Shown here: piece by piece, positions 43,876-51,793 of the stretch
Numbering within the stretch: position 1 is the first letter of the stretch
Layout of the letters: every line of letters starts with the position of its first letter
NCBI RefSeq assembly: GCF_000466165.1
Contig: NZ_KE951476.1
Coordinates: 16,190-80,189, forward strand
Reading direction: 5' to 3'
Source of the DNA: Actinobaculum sp. oral taxon 183 str. F0552
GTDB lineage: Bacteria; Actinomycetota; Actinomycetes; Actinomycetales; Actinomycetaceae
DNA: 64,000 bases
Notes under the pieces: model-generated
What the model was told of the DNA's origin: nothing
What the model saw: only the letters and a program-made list of their open reading frames with translations
The model's database searches: none
Program-made: the position numbers and the translations under genes

Positions 43876-43969
43876 CGATGCTCGCCATTCTGTTGAGGAG
43901 GTCGGTCGCGTTTTCACTGGTGGAGTCGAGCTTTCTGGCGGTGGAGTCTGAGAAGGATAATGTTGACAT
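43876..43969 (-). pseudogene. Truncated copy of the small helical protein
   Basis: The first 31 codons (STLSFSDSTARKLDSTSENA, then TDLLNRMASI) match the intact gene at 42611-42931; after that the frame passes out of phase into hydrolase sequence and stops at 43781. It starts six bases after the first lipoprotein gene, the same arrangement as the intact copy. Confidence 0.75.
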
Positions 43970-43975
43970 TTTTAT

Positions 43976-44692
43976 CTATTTCTGTGTGTGCTTATGTGAT
44001 GGCGGTGTAGATGGTTTGGTTTGCTGTTGTGACAGGAGTGGGGGTGTTGGTGGTGTGTTGGGGTCGGGTGCTTGGTCTGGCCAAATCTCGTGGTCCATGG
44101 TGTAGAGCGCGCGGCCTGAGCCGCGGAGCCTCTGGGGGACGACTTCCGCTCCTTCGGGCCAATTCTCGAAGAGCTGCGTCCCTTTTGCACACCCAGAGCC
44201 TACGTCCACGGAAGTTGAATTGTTATAGCCAAGACGAATCTCAGCACCCGTATTGGGATTGTAGTAACTGACTGCCTGACCGTGACTCGGTTCTTCCTTG
44301 GGTGGGCCGAAGCCATAGGGTTTGACGATCTCGTAGACGCGTTTGACGGCGGCCTCCCACTTGTCCTTCCCGAGCGGGGCGGCGGCTCCCAGGGAGTAGG
44401 ACTCGGCGGTGTAGCCCTCAGGACAGTCAAGAGGTTCATCATGTATTTGCTCTCCGCCTTCGAAGCGGGACCACTCGCCGAGGCCGAACTCCTTGGTGAG
44501 AACGTCGTAGAGATAGACCAAGAGAGTCAACGCCTCACGGCGAGCCTGGGCGATGGGAACGGCTCGAGGGCTGTTCGGCGTGGCCCGCTCGCCGAAGTAC
44601 TTTTCACTGTCGTTGCCGCACCCCGCGAACACGATGGTGCCCACGACCAAAGCCGCGACGATGCGCATTCGCTGCGAAAACCCGAAACGCAT
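43976..44692 (-). CDS. Lipoprotein, first copy
   Basis: The 238-residue product has a signal with lipobox FAGC (MRIVAALVVGTIVFAGCGND preceded by MRFGFSQR), so it is lipid-anchored outside the membrane. The folded part (REALTLLVYLYDVLTKEFGL, CPEGYTAESYSLGAAAPLGK, WEAAVKRVYEIVKPYGFGPP) has two conserved Cys residues and ends in a Pro/Thr/Gln-rich tail. AAGGG precedes the ATG. It begins 12 bases after the hydrolase stop, so it is in one operon with it. I know no family; a partner or immunity role for the hydrolase is a hypothesis. Confidence 0.8.
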   Translation of the reverse strand: MRFGFSQRMRIVAALVVGTIVFAGCGNDSEKYFGERATPNSPRAVPIAQARREALTLLVYLYDVLTKEFGLGEWSRFEGGEQIHDEPLDCPEGYTAESYSLGAAAPLGKDKWEAAVKRVYEIVKPYGFGPPKEEPSHGQAVSYYNPNTGAEIRLGYNNSTSVDVGSGCAKGTQLFENWPEGAEVVPQRLRGSGRALYTMDHEIWPDQAPDPNTPPTPPLLSQQQTKPSTPPSHKHTQK

Positions 44693-44704
44693 GAATGTTA
44701 CCCT

Positions 44705-45430
44705 TCAGGATCTGGGGGAAGCCATGCCCTTACCGACCAGTATGCTGGCGATATTGTAGGTAGACGTCTTGTTGGGGCTCATGTACTCGGAATGCCCACT
44801 GGAGCCTTCGTATATGTGGTTGCCAGGTCCACGCCACCTACCTAGATTGAAGTGCTTGAAAAATGGATTCAAGGACGGATCGTCCCCAAACCAGCTACTG
44901 CTTGCGACTATATCTCCCGGCGCACTGCCAATGTATACATGTCCGGGAAACATATTGAGCTTACTACTGCTGTTCGTTCCCAAACCGGGAGATCCGACGC
45001 CGATCGCTTCGTCGGGAGCCGTTGAACCACTCAACCCGTTGCCCATAGTAGTGGATCCATAGGAATGGCCTGTTGCAACTAAGTGCGGATCTTTTCTGTG
45101 CACGGCTTGTATGCCGTCGTAAAGAGAGGACATATGCTTCCCGCCTTTTTCCGCTTGCTCTTCCGATAATACCGAGTGGGAAGGCGTGTGGATATTATCC
45201 CATTGAGGAGCGTCGTAGTCTAATGTGACAATAGCAGCCACACTTTTGCGCTTTATAGGTTTTCCATATTCGTCAAATCGCCTCTGATTTTCTTTGAAAT
45301 CCTTATCAAGGAGCTTGTTAGATATATCAAGGACATTTTCGGCGTTTTTGGTTTCCTTACCCCATTCTGTGCCTTTTCCGATAATGCTATCAGAGACTGT
45401 GGACGTCATTCCCGGGGTGTAAACTATCAC
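44705..45430 (-). CDS. DUF1023-type alpha/beta hydrolase, C-terminal part (after an in-frame stop)
   Basis: The 241 residues from a GTG at 45430 cover the catalytic half: VIVYTPGMTSTVSDSIIG, SVAAIVTLDYDAPQWDN, the nucleophile elbow LVATGHSYGSTTMGNGL (GHSYGS), and a late His in SSGHSEYM. The reading frame is the same as that of the gene upstream and is open back to the TGA at 45539-45541 (its next codons read FSGPSDGRHSLTSFYLHRGD), so this was once one protein of about 569 residues. The bases here are clearly more A+T-rich than the neighbours. Either a recent pseudogene, two separate chains, or stop readthrough. Confidence 0.7.
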   Translation of the reverse strand: MIVYTPGMTSTVSDSIIGKGTEWGKETKNAENVLDISNKLLDKDFKENQRRFDEYGKPIKRKSVAAIVTLDYDAPQWDNIHTPSHSVLSEEQAEKGGKHMSSLYDGIQAVHRKDPHLVATGHSYGSTTMGNGLSGSTAPDEAIGVGSPGLGTNSSSKLNMFPGHVYIGSAPGDIVASSSWFGDDPSLNPFFKHFNLGRWRGPGNHIYEGSSGHSEYMSPNKTSTYNIASILVGKGMASPRS

Positions 45431-45538
45431 ATGATCCGCATTGTCTACATCCCCTATGCCGATTGAAGCCTGTAATTGATCCCCACGGTGAAGATAGAAG
45501 CTTGTCAGTGAATGCCTTCCATCTGAAGGACCTGAAAA

Positions 45539-46414
45539 TCACTTCAAAAGCGGTTCCAATTTCTTTTCGTCTTTCTTCACCCTTTCCAATTCATTAGCCA
45601 GTTCAGCTGCTTTTGACTTCGTTTCAGACGACGGATCGCGAAAGCGATTGCCCTTCTTGTACTCGCTGATGTCCTCTTCGAGCAATCTCCTACGAGAACC
45701 CAAACTCTCCTTCATAAGGAGGAGCCTCTTGCGATTCGCTCGATCGCGATCCTTGAACGGTATGCCATCGAGATTGCCAACCCAATCAGGATGATTGTTT
45801 ATCATATCCTCTTGCTCCTTATGTGAACGTGAAGTCCACCAATCATTGGCTTGCTCAGCGTTCCATTCACCTTTCGGTGCCTGATCAGATTTGGAATGAA
45901 TAATCGCTTGCTTAGTTGAACTAAGCCAATCAGCTGTGTTTTTCAAACGCTCTATACTTTCATAAACATTTTCCAATGTGGACACAATTTCTTTACTTTT
46001 TCTAATGTATAAATCAACTAATATTTCGATTGAAAGTTTTATGGTTTTTCTTTCGCTTTCATCTTGCATGCCATGGTACTCCACTTCTCCTGAATAGCTA
46101 ATGCTGTATTCTTGTCGGGCAGCACGTGAGGACACTTCCGATGCTTTTCTGGCCACGTCCTCCACTGCGCTGGCGCCGGTGAGAAGGTCATTCCCAGCCT
46201 GGGTCATATCGCGGAACAAGTCCGAGGCGTCATCCACCAGGGCGCGACGTTCCCTAGCCTCGGACTCCGCATAGGCTCCTAGAAGGTCCTCGGTGTTGAC
46301 GCGAGCGAAATCCTCGGCGATCACATCGAATTTCTTTGCGTCCCATCGAAGTTCCTCACCCGCTGCGCGAAGCTCTGAGGCATCCCACTTCAGTATATCT
46401 CCGAATTCGAGCAT
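45539..46414 (-). CDS. DUF1023-type hydrolase, N-terminal helical part
   Basis: The 291-residue product is helical and ends with the linker that precedes the hydrolase domain in this family (ANDWWTSRSHKEQEDMINNH, PDWVGNLDGIPFKDRDRANR). Its first 110 residues (WDASELRAAGEELRWDAKKF and on) resemble the WXG-like targeting regions of type VII-type effectors. GGAAAG precedes the ATG. A single TGA at 45539-45541 separates it from the catalytic half. The gene is A+T-richer than its surroundings, a sign of transfer. Confidence 0.75.
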   Translation of the reverse strand: MLEFGDILKWDASELRAAGEELRWDAKKFDVIAEDFARVNTEDLLGAYAESEARERRALVDDASDLFRDMTQAGNDLLTGASAVEDVARKASEVSSRAARQEYSISYSGEVEYHGMQDESERKTIKLSIEILVDLYIRKSKEIVSTLENVYESIERLKNTADWLSSTKQAIIHSKSDQAPKGEWNAEQANDWWTSRSHKEQEDMINNHPDWVGNLDGIPFKDRDRANRKRLLLMKESLGSRRRLLEEDISEYKKGNRFRDPSSETKSKAAELANELERVKKDEKKLEPLLK

Positions 46415-46652
46415 GATTTCACTTTCCTTTTACATGCGAGATGGTGATATCACTCAGTATGGCACGTTCTATGCGCAAAGAACAGGGGTTCTCTGAGAAT
46501 GGGGAACCGGCGAATGCCCACGCCATCCCCACGGCATCCCGACCTGGGCGGGACCGCGGCCCGCCCGAAATCCGCCTGCCGCCCCGGGCGTGGCTGCGGG
46601 TACGCGCGCCTTGAGGTGAACTGCTCCGCCGCGGAGACGTACCCTTGTGTCT

Positions 46653-48461
46653 ATGTCGAACGTTCTCTCAGCAGTTGCGTGGCCCTACGCCAACGGCCCG
46701 CGCCACATCGGGCACGTCGCCGGATTCGGCGTCCCCTCCGACGTCTTCTCCCGGTACATGCGGATGCGCGGCGAGGACGTGCTCATGGTCTCCGGCACGG
46801 ACGAACACGGCACGCCCATCCTCGTGGCGGCCGAAGCCGCCGGCAAGACGCCCAAGCAGCTCGCCGACGAGAACAACCGGATCATCGTCGAGGACCTCGT
46901 GGCCCTCGGCCTGTCCTACGACCTGTTCACCCGGACCACCACCGTCAACCACGAGCGCGTGGTCCAGCAGATGTTCGACGTCTGCCGCGACAACGGGTAC
47001 ATGATCGTCCAGCAGCAGAGCGTCGCCATCGACCCGGTCACCGGCAACACCCTGCCTGACCGCTACATCGAGGGGACCTGCCCGATCTGCGGCTCGCCCG
47101 GCGCGCGCGGCGACCAGTGCGACACCTGCGGGAACCAACTCGACCCGCAGGACCTCGTCGACCCGATCTCCACGGTCTCCGGGCGGGCGCCGCGCTTCGA
47201 GGTCACCGACCACTACTTCCTCGACATCCCCGCGCTGGCCGGGACCCTGGGGGAGTGGCTCGACGGCGTCGAGGCGACCGGCGAATGGCGCCCCAACGTC
47301 ATCGCCTTCTCCAAACACCTGCTCGAAGACGTGCGCCCGCGGGCCATGAGCCGCGACATCTCCTGGGGGATCCCGATCCCCGGCTGGGAGGACCAGCCCA
47401 ACAAGCGCCTGTACGTGTGGTTCGACGCCGTCATCGGCTACCTCTCGGCCTCCGTCGAATGGGCGCGCCGCCGCGCCGCCGCCGGGGAGGGAAGCGCCGA
47501 GGACTGGCGGCGATGGTGGAACGACCCCGACGCACTCTCCTACTACTTCATGGGCAAGGACAACATCGTCTTCCACTCCCAGATCTGGCCGGCCGAACTG
47601 CTCGCCTACAACGGCGAGGGCTCGCACGGCGGAGAGCCGGGCAGCCTGGGAGCCCTCAACCTGCCGACCCAGGTGGTCGCCTCCGAGTTCCTCACAATGG
47701 AGGGGAAGAAGTTCTCCTCCTCGAAGAACGTGGTCATCTACGTGCGCGACGTCCTCTCCCGCTACCAGCCCGACGCCCTGCGCTACTTCATCTCGATCGC
47801 CGGGCCCGAGAACTCGGACGCCGACTTCACCTGGGCCGAGTTCGTGCGGCGCAACAACTCGGAGCTCGTCGCCGGCTGGGGCAACCTCGTCAACCGCACA
47901 GCCGCCATGATCGCCAAGAACTTCGGCGAGATCCCCGCACCCGGGGGCCTCGAGCCCGTCGACGAGGAGCTCCTCGCCGCGGTGCGGGGCGGATTCGACG
48001 CGGTCGGCGACCACATCGCCAACCACCGGCAGCGCGCCGCCCTGGCCGAGGCCATGCGGCTGGTGGGCGAGGCGAACGCCTACGTCGCCCGGACCGAGCC
48101 CTTCAAACTCAAGGCGCCCGAACAGCGCGAACGCCTGGCGACCGTCCTGCACACCCTCGTCCAGTCGGTGTGGGACCTCAACACGATGATGTCCGTGTTC
48201 CTGCCGCACTCCTCGAATGCGATCGACCGCGTACTCGGCGGTCAGGGAGACATCGCCCCCATGCCGCGGCTCGTCGACGTCGACGACCTCGACGGAGGCG
48301 ACCCGTACCCGATCATCACCGGCGACTACTCGCACGTGCGTCCGTGGGAATCGAGCGCCGTCGTCCCCGGCACGCCGATCGCCAAGCCGCGGCCCGTCTT
48401 CGCCAAGCTGGACGAATCCGTTGTGGACGAGGAACTGCAGCGCCTGGGGCTGACGGAGTGA
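46653..48461 (+). CDS. metG: Methionine--tRNA ligase
   Basis: The 602-residue product has the HIGH motif ([19 protein letters not shown]), a zinc knuckle ([20 protein letters not shown]), the KMSKS-type loop ([16 protein letters not shown]) and the anticodon-binding helices. It charges tRNA-Met in the cytoplasm. Start choice is between GTG 46647, with GGAG ten bases upstream, and ATG 46653, with TACCCT six bases upstream as in leaderless genes; I take the ATG. It heads the metG-tatD order typical of actinomycetes. Confidence 0.97.
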   Translation: MSNVLSAVAWPYANGPRHIGHVAGFGVPSDVFSRYMRMRGEDVLMVSGTDEHGTPILVAAEAAGKTPKQLADENNRIIVEDLVALGLSYDLFTRTTTVNHERVVQQMFDVCRDNGYMIVQQQSVAIDPVTGNTLPDRYIEGTCPICGSPGARGDQCDTCGNQLDPQDLVDPISTVSGRAPRFEVTDHYFLDIPALAGTLGEWLDGVEATGEWRPNVIAFSKHLLEDVRPRAMSRDISWGIPIPGWEDQPNKRLYVWFDAVIGYLSASVEWARRRAAAGEGSAEDWRRWWNDPDALSYYFMGKDNIVFHSQIWPAELLAYNGEGSHGGEPGSLGALNLPTQVVASEFLTMEGKKFSSSKNVVIYVRDVLSRYQPDALRYFISIAGPENSDADFTWAEFVRRNNSELVAGWGNLVNRTAAMIAKNFGEIPAPGGLEPVDEELLAAVRGGFDAVGDHIANHRQRAALAEAMRLVGEANAYVARTEPFKLKAPEQRERLATVLHTLVQSVWDLNTMMSVFLPHSSNAIDRVLGGQGDIAPMPRLVDVDDLDGGDPYPIITGDYSHVRPWESSAVVPGTPIAKPRPVFAKLDESVVDEELQRLGLTE

Positions 48462-48586
48462 CGCCCCGACGCGCCTCGCCCGGCCCCAGCCGGAGGGCCG
48501 GTGCGCTGCGAGGAGGCGACGCCCGCGCCCGACGCGCGGAAAACCGCAGGCGCTTGCGAACGGTCCGAAGCGATAGGTAGGGAACC

Positions 48587-49645
48587 ATGACTAGGAAGAA
48601 GAGGAGCGTCTACCCCGACGTCCCCGCGCCGCTCGCCCACCCGATCGTCGACGACCACACGCATCTGCCGGTGCCGGGCGACCGAGACTACCCGGCGGCT
48701 GTCGACGAAGGCGAAACCGGCCCCGCCGAGACGGAGAGCCCCGCGCGAGCCGGGAAACCGGAGGCCGCGGGAGGCCTGCACGCCCCGGCCGCAGACGCAG
48801 GACGGGACGAACGGGACGGAACCGGGCCGCCCGATCCGCCCACCGAGCCGGTCAAGGGCAGCATCCCGTGGCATCTGGCCCGCATGGAGCAGGCGGGAGT
48901 CCGGCACGCCGTCACGTGCGGCTGCGAGGTCCCAACGCTCGCCCCGACCGTGGCTCTGGCCGAGGCGCACCCCCGGCTCTCCGCGGCGATAGCGATCCAC
49001 CCCAACGACGCGCCGCTGCACTGCGGCGTCACCGAGACCGGCCCCGACGGGCTCGCGCACGGCCTGGACCCCTGGCACCGCGACTACTCGCTCGCCGACG
49101 CCGTGGCCTTGGTCGAAGAGCTGGCCCGCAGCGAGGCCGTCGTGGCGATAGGGGAGAGCGGACTCGACTACTTCCGCACGGCCGATGCCGGGAAGGCCGC
49201 CCAGGAGGAGTCGTTCAAGATGCACGTCGAACTCGCCAAGGCCCTCGACCTTCCACTCCAGATCCACGACCGCGAAGCCCACGCCGACTGCCTGCGCATC
49301 CTGACCGAGTGCGGCGCGCCCGACAGGACCGTCTTCCACTGCTTCTCAGGCGACCGCGAGATGGCGGAAGTCTGCGCCGACAACGGCTGGTACGCGAGTT
49401 TCGCCGGCCCCCTCACCTACCCGGCCAACGACTCCCTGCGCGAGGCATTCCTCGCCGTGCCCGACCGTCTCGTGCTCGTCGAAACCGACGCCCCCTACCT
49501 GACGCCCGCTCCATGGAGAGGCCATCCGAACGCCCCCTACGCAGCCGCCTACACGGCGCGGTTCATGGCGGAGCTGCGGGGACGGGACGAAGCCTCCTGG
49601 TGCGAGCAGCTCGAGGCCAACACCCGGGAGGTCTACGGGATCTGA
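48587..49645 (+). CDS. tatD: TatD-family metal-dependent hydrolase/DNase
   Basis: The 352-residue product has the TatD metal sites: HxH in VDDHTHLPV, Glu in AIGESGLDYFRT, His in LPLQIHDREAH and FHCFSGD, Asp in VLVETDAPYLTP. TatD enzymes are 3'-5' exonucleases and quality-control nucleases. After residue 30 there is a Glu/Ala/Pro/Gly-rich insertion of about 60 residues in a loop that is short in other members. AGGGAACC precedes the start. Confidence 0.93.
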   Translation: MTRKKRSVYPDVPAPLAHPIVDDHTHLPVPGDRDYPAAVDEGETGPAETESPARAGKPEAAGGLHAPAADAGRDERDGTGPPDPPTEPVKGSIPWHLARMEQAGVRHAVTCGCEVPTLAPTVALAEAHPRLSAAIAIHPNDAPLHCGVTETGPDGLAHGLDPWHRDYSLADAVALVEELARSEAVVAIGESGLDYFRTADAGKAAQEESFKMHVELAKALDLPLQIHDREAHADCLRILTECGAPDRTVFHCFSGDREMAEVCADNGWYASFAGPLTYPANDSLREAFLAVPDRLVLVETDAPYLTPAPWRGHPNAPYAAAYTARFMAELRGRDEASWCEQLEANTREVYGI

Positions 49646-49882
49646 GGCACGGCTTCGGGTGCCGAGGCACCGCCCCGTACGGCCTTGGCTTGCGCCGCCC
49701 CGTCCGCCTCTTCCTCCTCCGTGTCCGTGAGCGGAAAGCAGCGGGCGCCGCCGCGCGGCCGACGAACCTCGCACGAGCCGACGGTGCGAAGGCCTGCGCC
49801 CACAGGTCCGTGACGGCTTCGCACCGCGGGACTTCCGATAGCCGGCCGTCCGCGCGGTGCGATGAGCGATTGATCGGGTCGG

Positions 49883-50656
49883 TCACTGGAGGGGTGACTG
49901 AAAACCCTGCTGAGAGGCGGGAGGAGCGCCGCTGCTCCCGGGACGGCCGGCCGGCGGCTGCTGACCGGGACCGTAGGGAGAGGCAGGCTGGCCGGGATAG
50001 GGTGACTGGCCGGGATAGGGTGACTGGCCGGGTGCGTAGGGCGGCTGGCCGGCGGGCGGTTGCCGGCCGGGGCCGTAGGACGGGGCGGGCGATCCGCCCG
50101 GTCCGGGAGCCGCAGCCACCGCGGGCGCCTTGGAAGCCAGCAGCGACAGGAGGATTGCTCCGGCGGCGATCAAGATGCCGCTCAGGGCGTAGAGCCAGTA
50201 CCCCAGGCCGCGTTCCGCATTCACCGACGGGATTTTGGACAGGCTGCCGACGTCGATGTTGACGACGAAGTTGCGGATGATGACGACGGCGCCGATGCCC
50301 ACCGCCGTGCCCGCGGAGAGGAGGTACTGCCGACGAAGGTGCTTGCTGAAGAGGAAGACGATTCCTCCCGCCATCGCCACCGCGGTCGCGACGATGGAGA
50401 GATTGTAGGGGCCGTGGCCGGCCCTTCCCGCGTCGGCGAGGGAGAGGGAGATGGATTGCCCGTAGCCTTCGACCGTCACCCAGGGCGTGTAGAAGCTGAT
50501 GAAGGCGATGATCACGCCCGCGGCCGTGATGGAGAGATACAGTAGACGTTTCTTCGGATCGAGGACCACGTAGTCCTTCGAGTTCGACGGCTTCCCCCTG
50601 CCAGGGCCCCGCTGCCACCGACTGGAGGCGCCCGCGGGGTTGTGCTGATTGCTCAT
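49883..50656 (-). CDS. Four-helix-module membrane protein, paralogue 1 (one module)
   Basis: The 257-residue product has a short basic N-terminus, four membrane helices and a Pro/Gly/Tyr/Gln-rich C-terminal tail. Helix 1 ends in FISFYTPWVTVEGYGQ, a loop follows, helices 2-3 include the RRQYLLSAGTAVGIGAVVII segment, and helix 4 starts with GLGYWLYALSGILIAAGA. This G-[FLYT]-W helix is the family signature shared with the next four genes. No Shine-Dalgarno; TTTAGT lies six bases before the ATG. Family and function unknown. Confidence 0.75.
   Translation of the reverse strand: MSNQHNPAGASSRWQRGPGRGKPSNSKDYVVLDPKKRLLYLSITAAGVIIAFISFYTPWVTVEGYGQSISLSLADAGRAGHGPYNLSIVATAVAMAGGIVFLFSKHLRRQYLLSAGTAVGIGAVVIIRNFVVNIDVGSLSKIPSVNAERGLGYWLYALSGILIAAGAILLSLLASKAPAVAAAPGPGGSPAPSYGPGRQPPAGQPPYAPGQSPYPGQSPYPGQPASPYGPGQQPPAGRPGSSGAPPASQQGFQSPLQ
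49988..50023. repeat. Tandem 18-base repeat in the proline-rich tail
   Basis: CTGGCCGGGATAGGGTGA is present twice in direct succession and partly a third time, coding on the minus strand for PGQSPY units of paralogue 1. Confidence 0.8.
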
Positions 50657-50743
50657 GGGGAAACTAAAGCACGAACTCCGGAATTATGCGACCGGCGAAC
50701 AGTTGGAGCATTCCCCATGGCGCATTCGCGATGGACGCGGACG

Positions 50744-51718
50744 TCATGTGCGCGGGGGAGGCCACTGGACTGCGCCGGAACGGGCCGTTCCAGCGCTGGA
50801 CGTCGACGGAGCCGATGGTTGGCTTTCGGTTCGCTGGGAGGCCGGCTGGGCGAAACGCTCGGGAGGCTCCTGCGCGGGTGCCTCCCCGTAGGGGGCTGCG
50901 GTGGGGTCGGAGGAGCGCCCCGCGGTGGGCGACGTCGCAGTGAAGAGCAGCGTGGCCGCGCCCGCCAGGGTCACGAGAATCGCTGCAGCGCCGATGACCC
51001 AGAAACCCACACCTCGCGAGACGTCCGCGCCGAGGCCGCCGGGGGAGAAGTTGACGATCCAGTTGGCCAGCACTGTGCCCCCCGCCGCCGTCAGCGCCAG
51101 ACCTGCGAGGCTCCCCCTCACCCGTCGAGCCCGCTTGCCGAAATGCGGCAGAAGCGACACGAGGGCGCCGAGGGTCAAAGCGACGAGAGAGGAGAGGAAA
51201 GGCGCCGAAGAGCCACCGTGGTCTCCCGCTGATGCCCACGAGAGAGATGCTCCCCCCTTGGCGAAGTAGGGGAGGAAGAGCCCGATGGCGGCGAGTATCC
51301 CCGCGGTGGTCCCGATTCCCGCGAAGACCGCGGGTTTGCTGGAGGCTTTCCGAGAGGAGGCGCCGACGTCAGCTGCTGCAAGCTGCCGGCGCTGTGAGGC
51401 CGTAGCCGGCGCCGTGGTGGGACGGCCGCTGTAGGCGGACTGATCGGTTCGGTAGACGTAGGGATCGCTCCCATAAGGGGGCTGGCTCGATCCGTAGGCG
51501 TAAGGCTCGCCTCCGTAGGCGGGGCTCCCGTAAGGGGGTTGCGGCTCGGATCCATAGGGATACTGGTCGGACCCGTAGGGAAGCCGGCCGGTTCCGTAGG
51601 CGGAGTGGCCAGAGGGGGCTCCGGAGTCCGCGGGCTGGCCGGAGCGCCCGTTCGCCTCCGGGGAGCGACCGGGGCCTTGGCCCTCCGATGTGTTTCGTGG
51701 CTGGTGCGGACTGCTCAT
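50744..51718 (-). CDS. Four-helix-module membrane protein, paralogue 2 (one module)
   Basis: The 324-residue product reverses the layout of paralogue 1: a long N-terminal Tyr/Gly/Ser/Pro-rich region with YGS repeats (YGSDQYPYGSEPQPPYGSPA), then four helices: helix 1 with IGLFLPYFAKGGASLSW, helices 2-3, and helix 4 with RGVGFWVIGAAAILVTLAG; then an acidic, Pro-rich tail. The ATG at 51718 has TACTCT exactly six bases upstream and no Shine-Dalgarno, so it is leaderless. Function unknown. Confidence 0.75.
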   Translation of the reverse strand: MSSPHQPRNTSEGQGPGRSPEANGRSGQPADSGAPSGHSAYGTGRLPYGSDQYPYGSEPQPPYGSPAYGGEPYAYGSSQPPYGSDPYVYRTDQSAYSGRPTTAPATASQRRQLAAADVGASSRKASSKPAVFAGIGTTAGILAAIGLFLPYFAKGGASLSWASAGDHGGSSAPFLSSLVALTLGALVSLLPHFGKRARRVRGSLAGLALTAAGGTVLANWIVNFSPGGLGADVSRGVGFWVIGAAAILVTLAGAATLLFTATSPTAGRSSDPTAAPYGEAPAQEPPERFAQPASQRTESQPSAPSTSSAGTARSGAVQWPPPRT

Positions 51719-51793
51719 ACCCCCAGAGTAGGTGCCGTGAAGCTGAAATGCACCGTCGACCACCCGGTGTCAGGCGAACGCCGATTCCACGGG

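Noticed and set aside
46668..48335. A 555-codon open frame antisense to metG
   Set aside because: Shadow of metG; no ribosome site and no recognisable domain.
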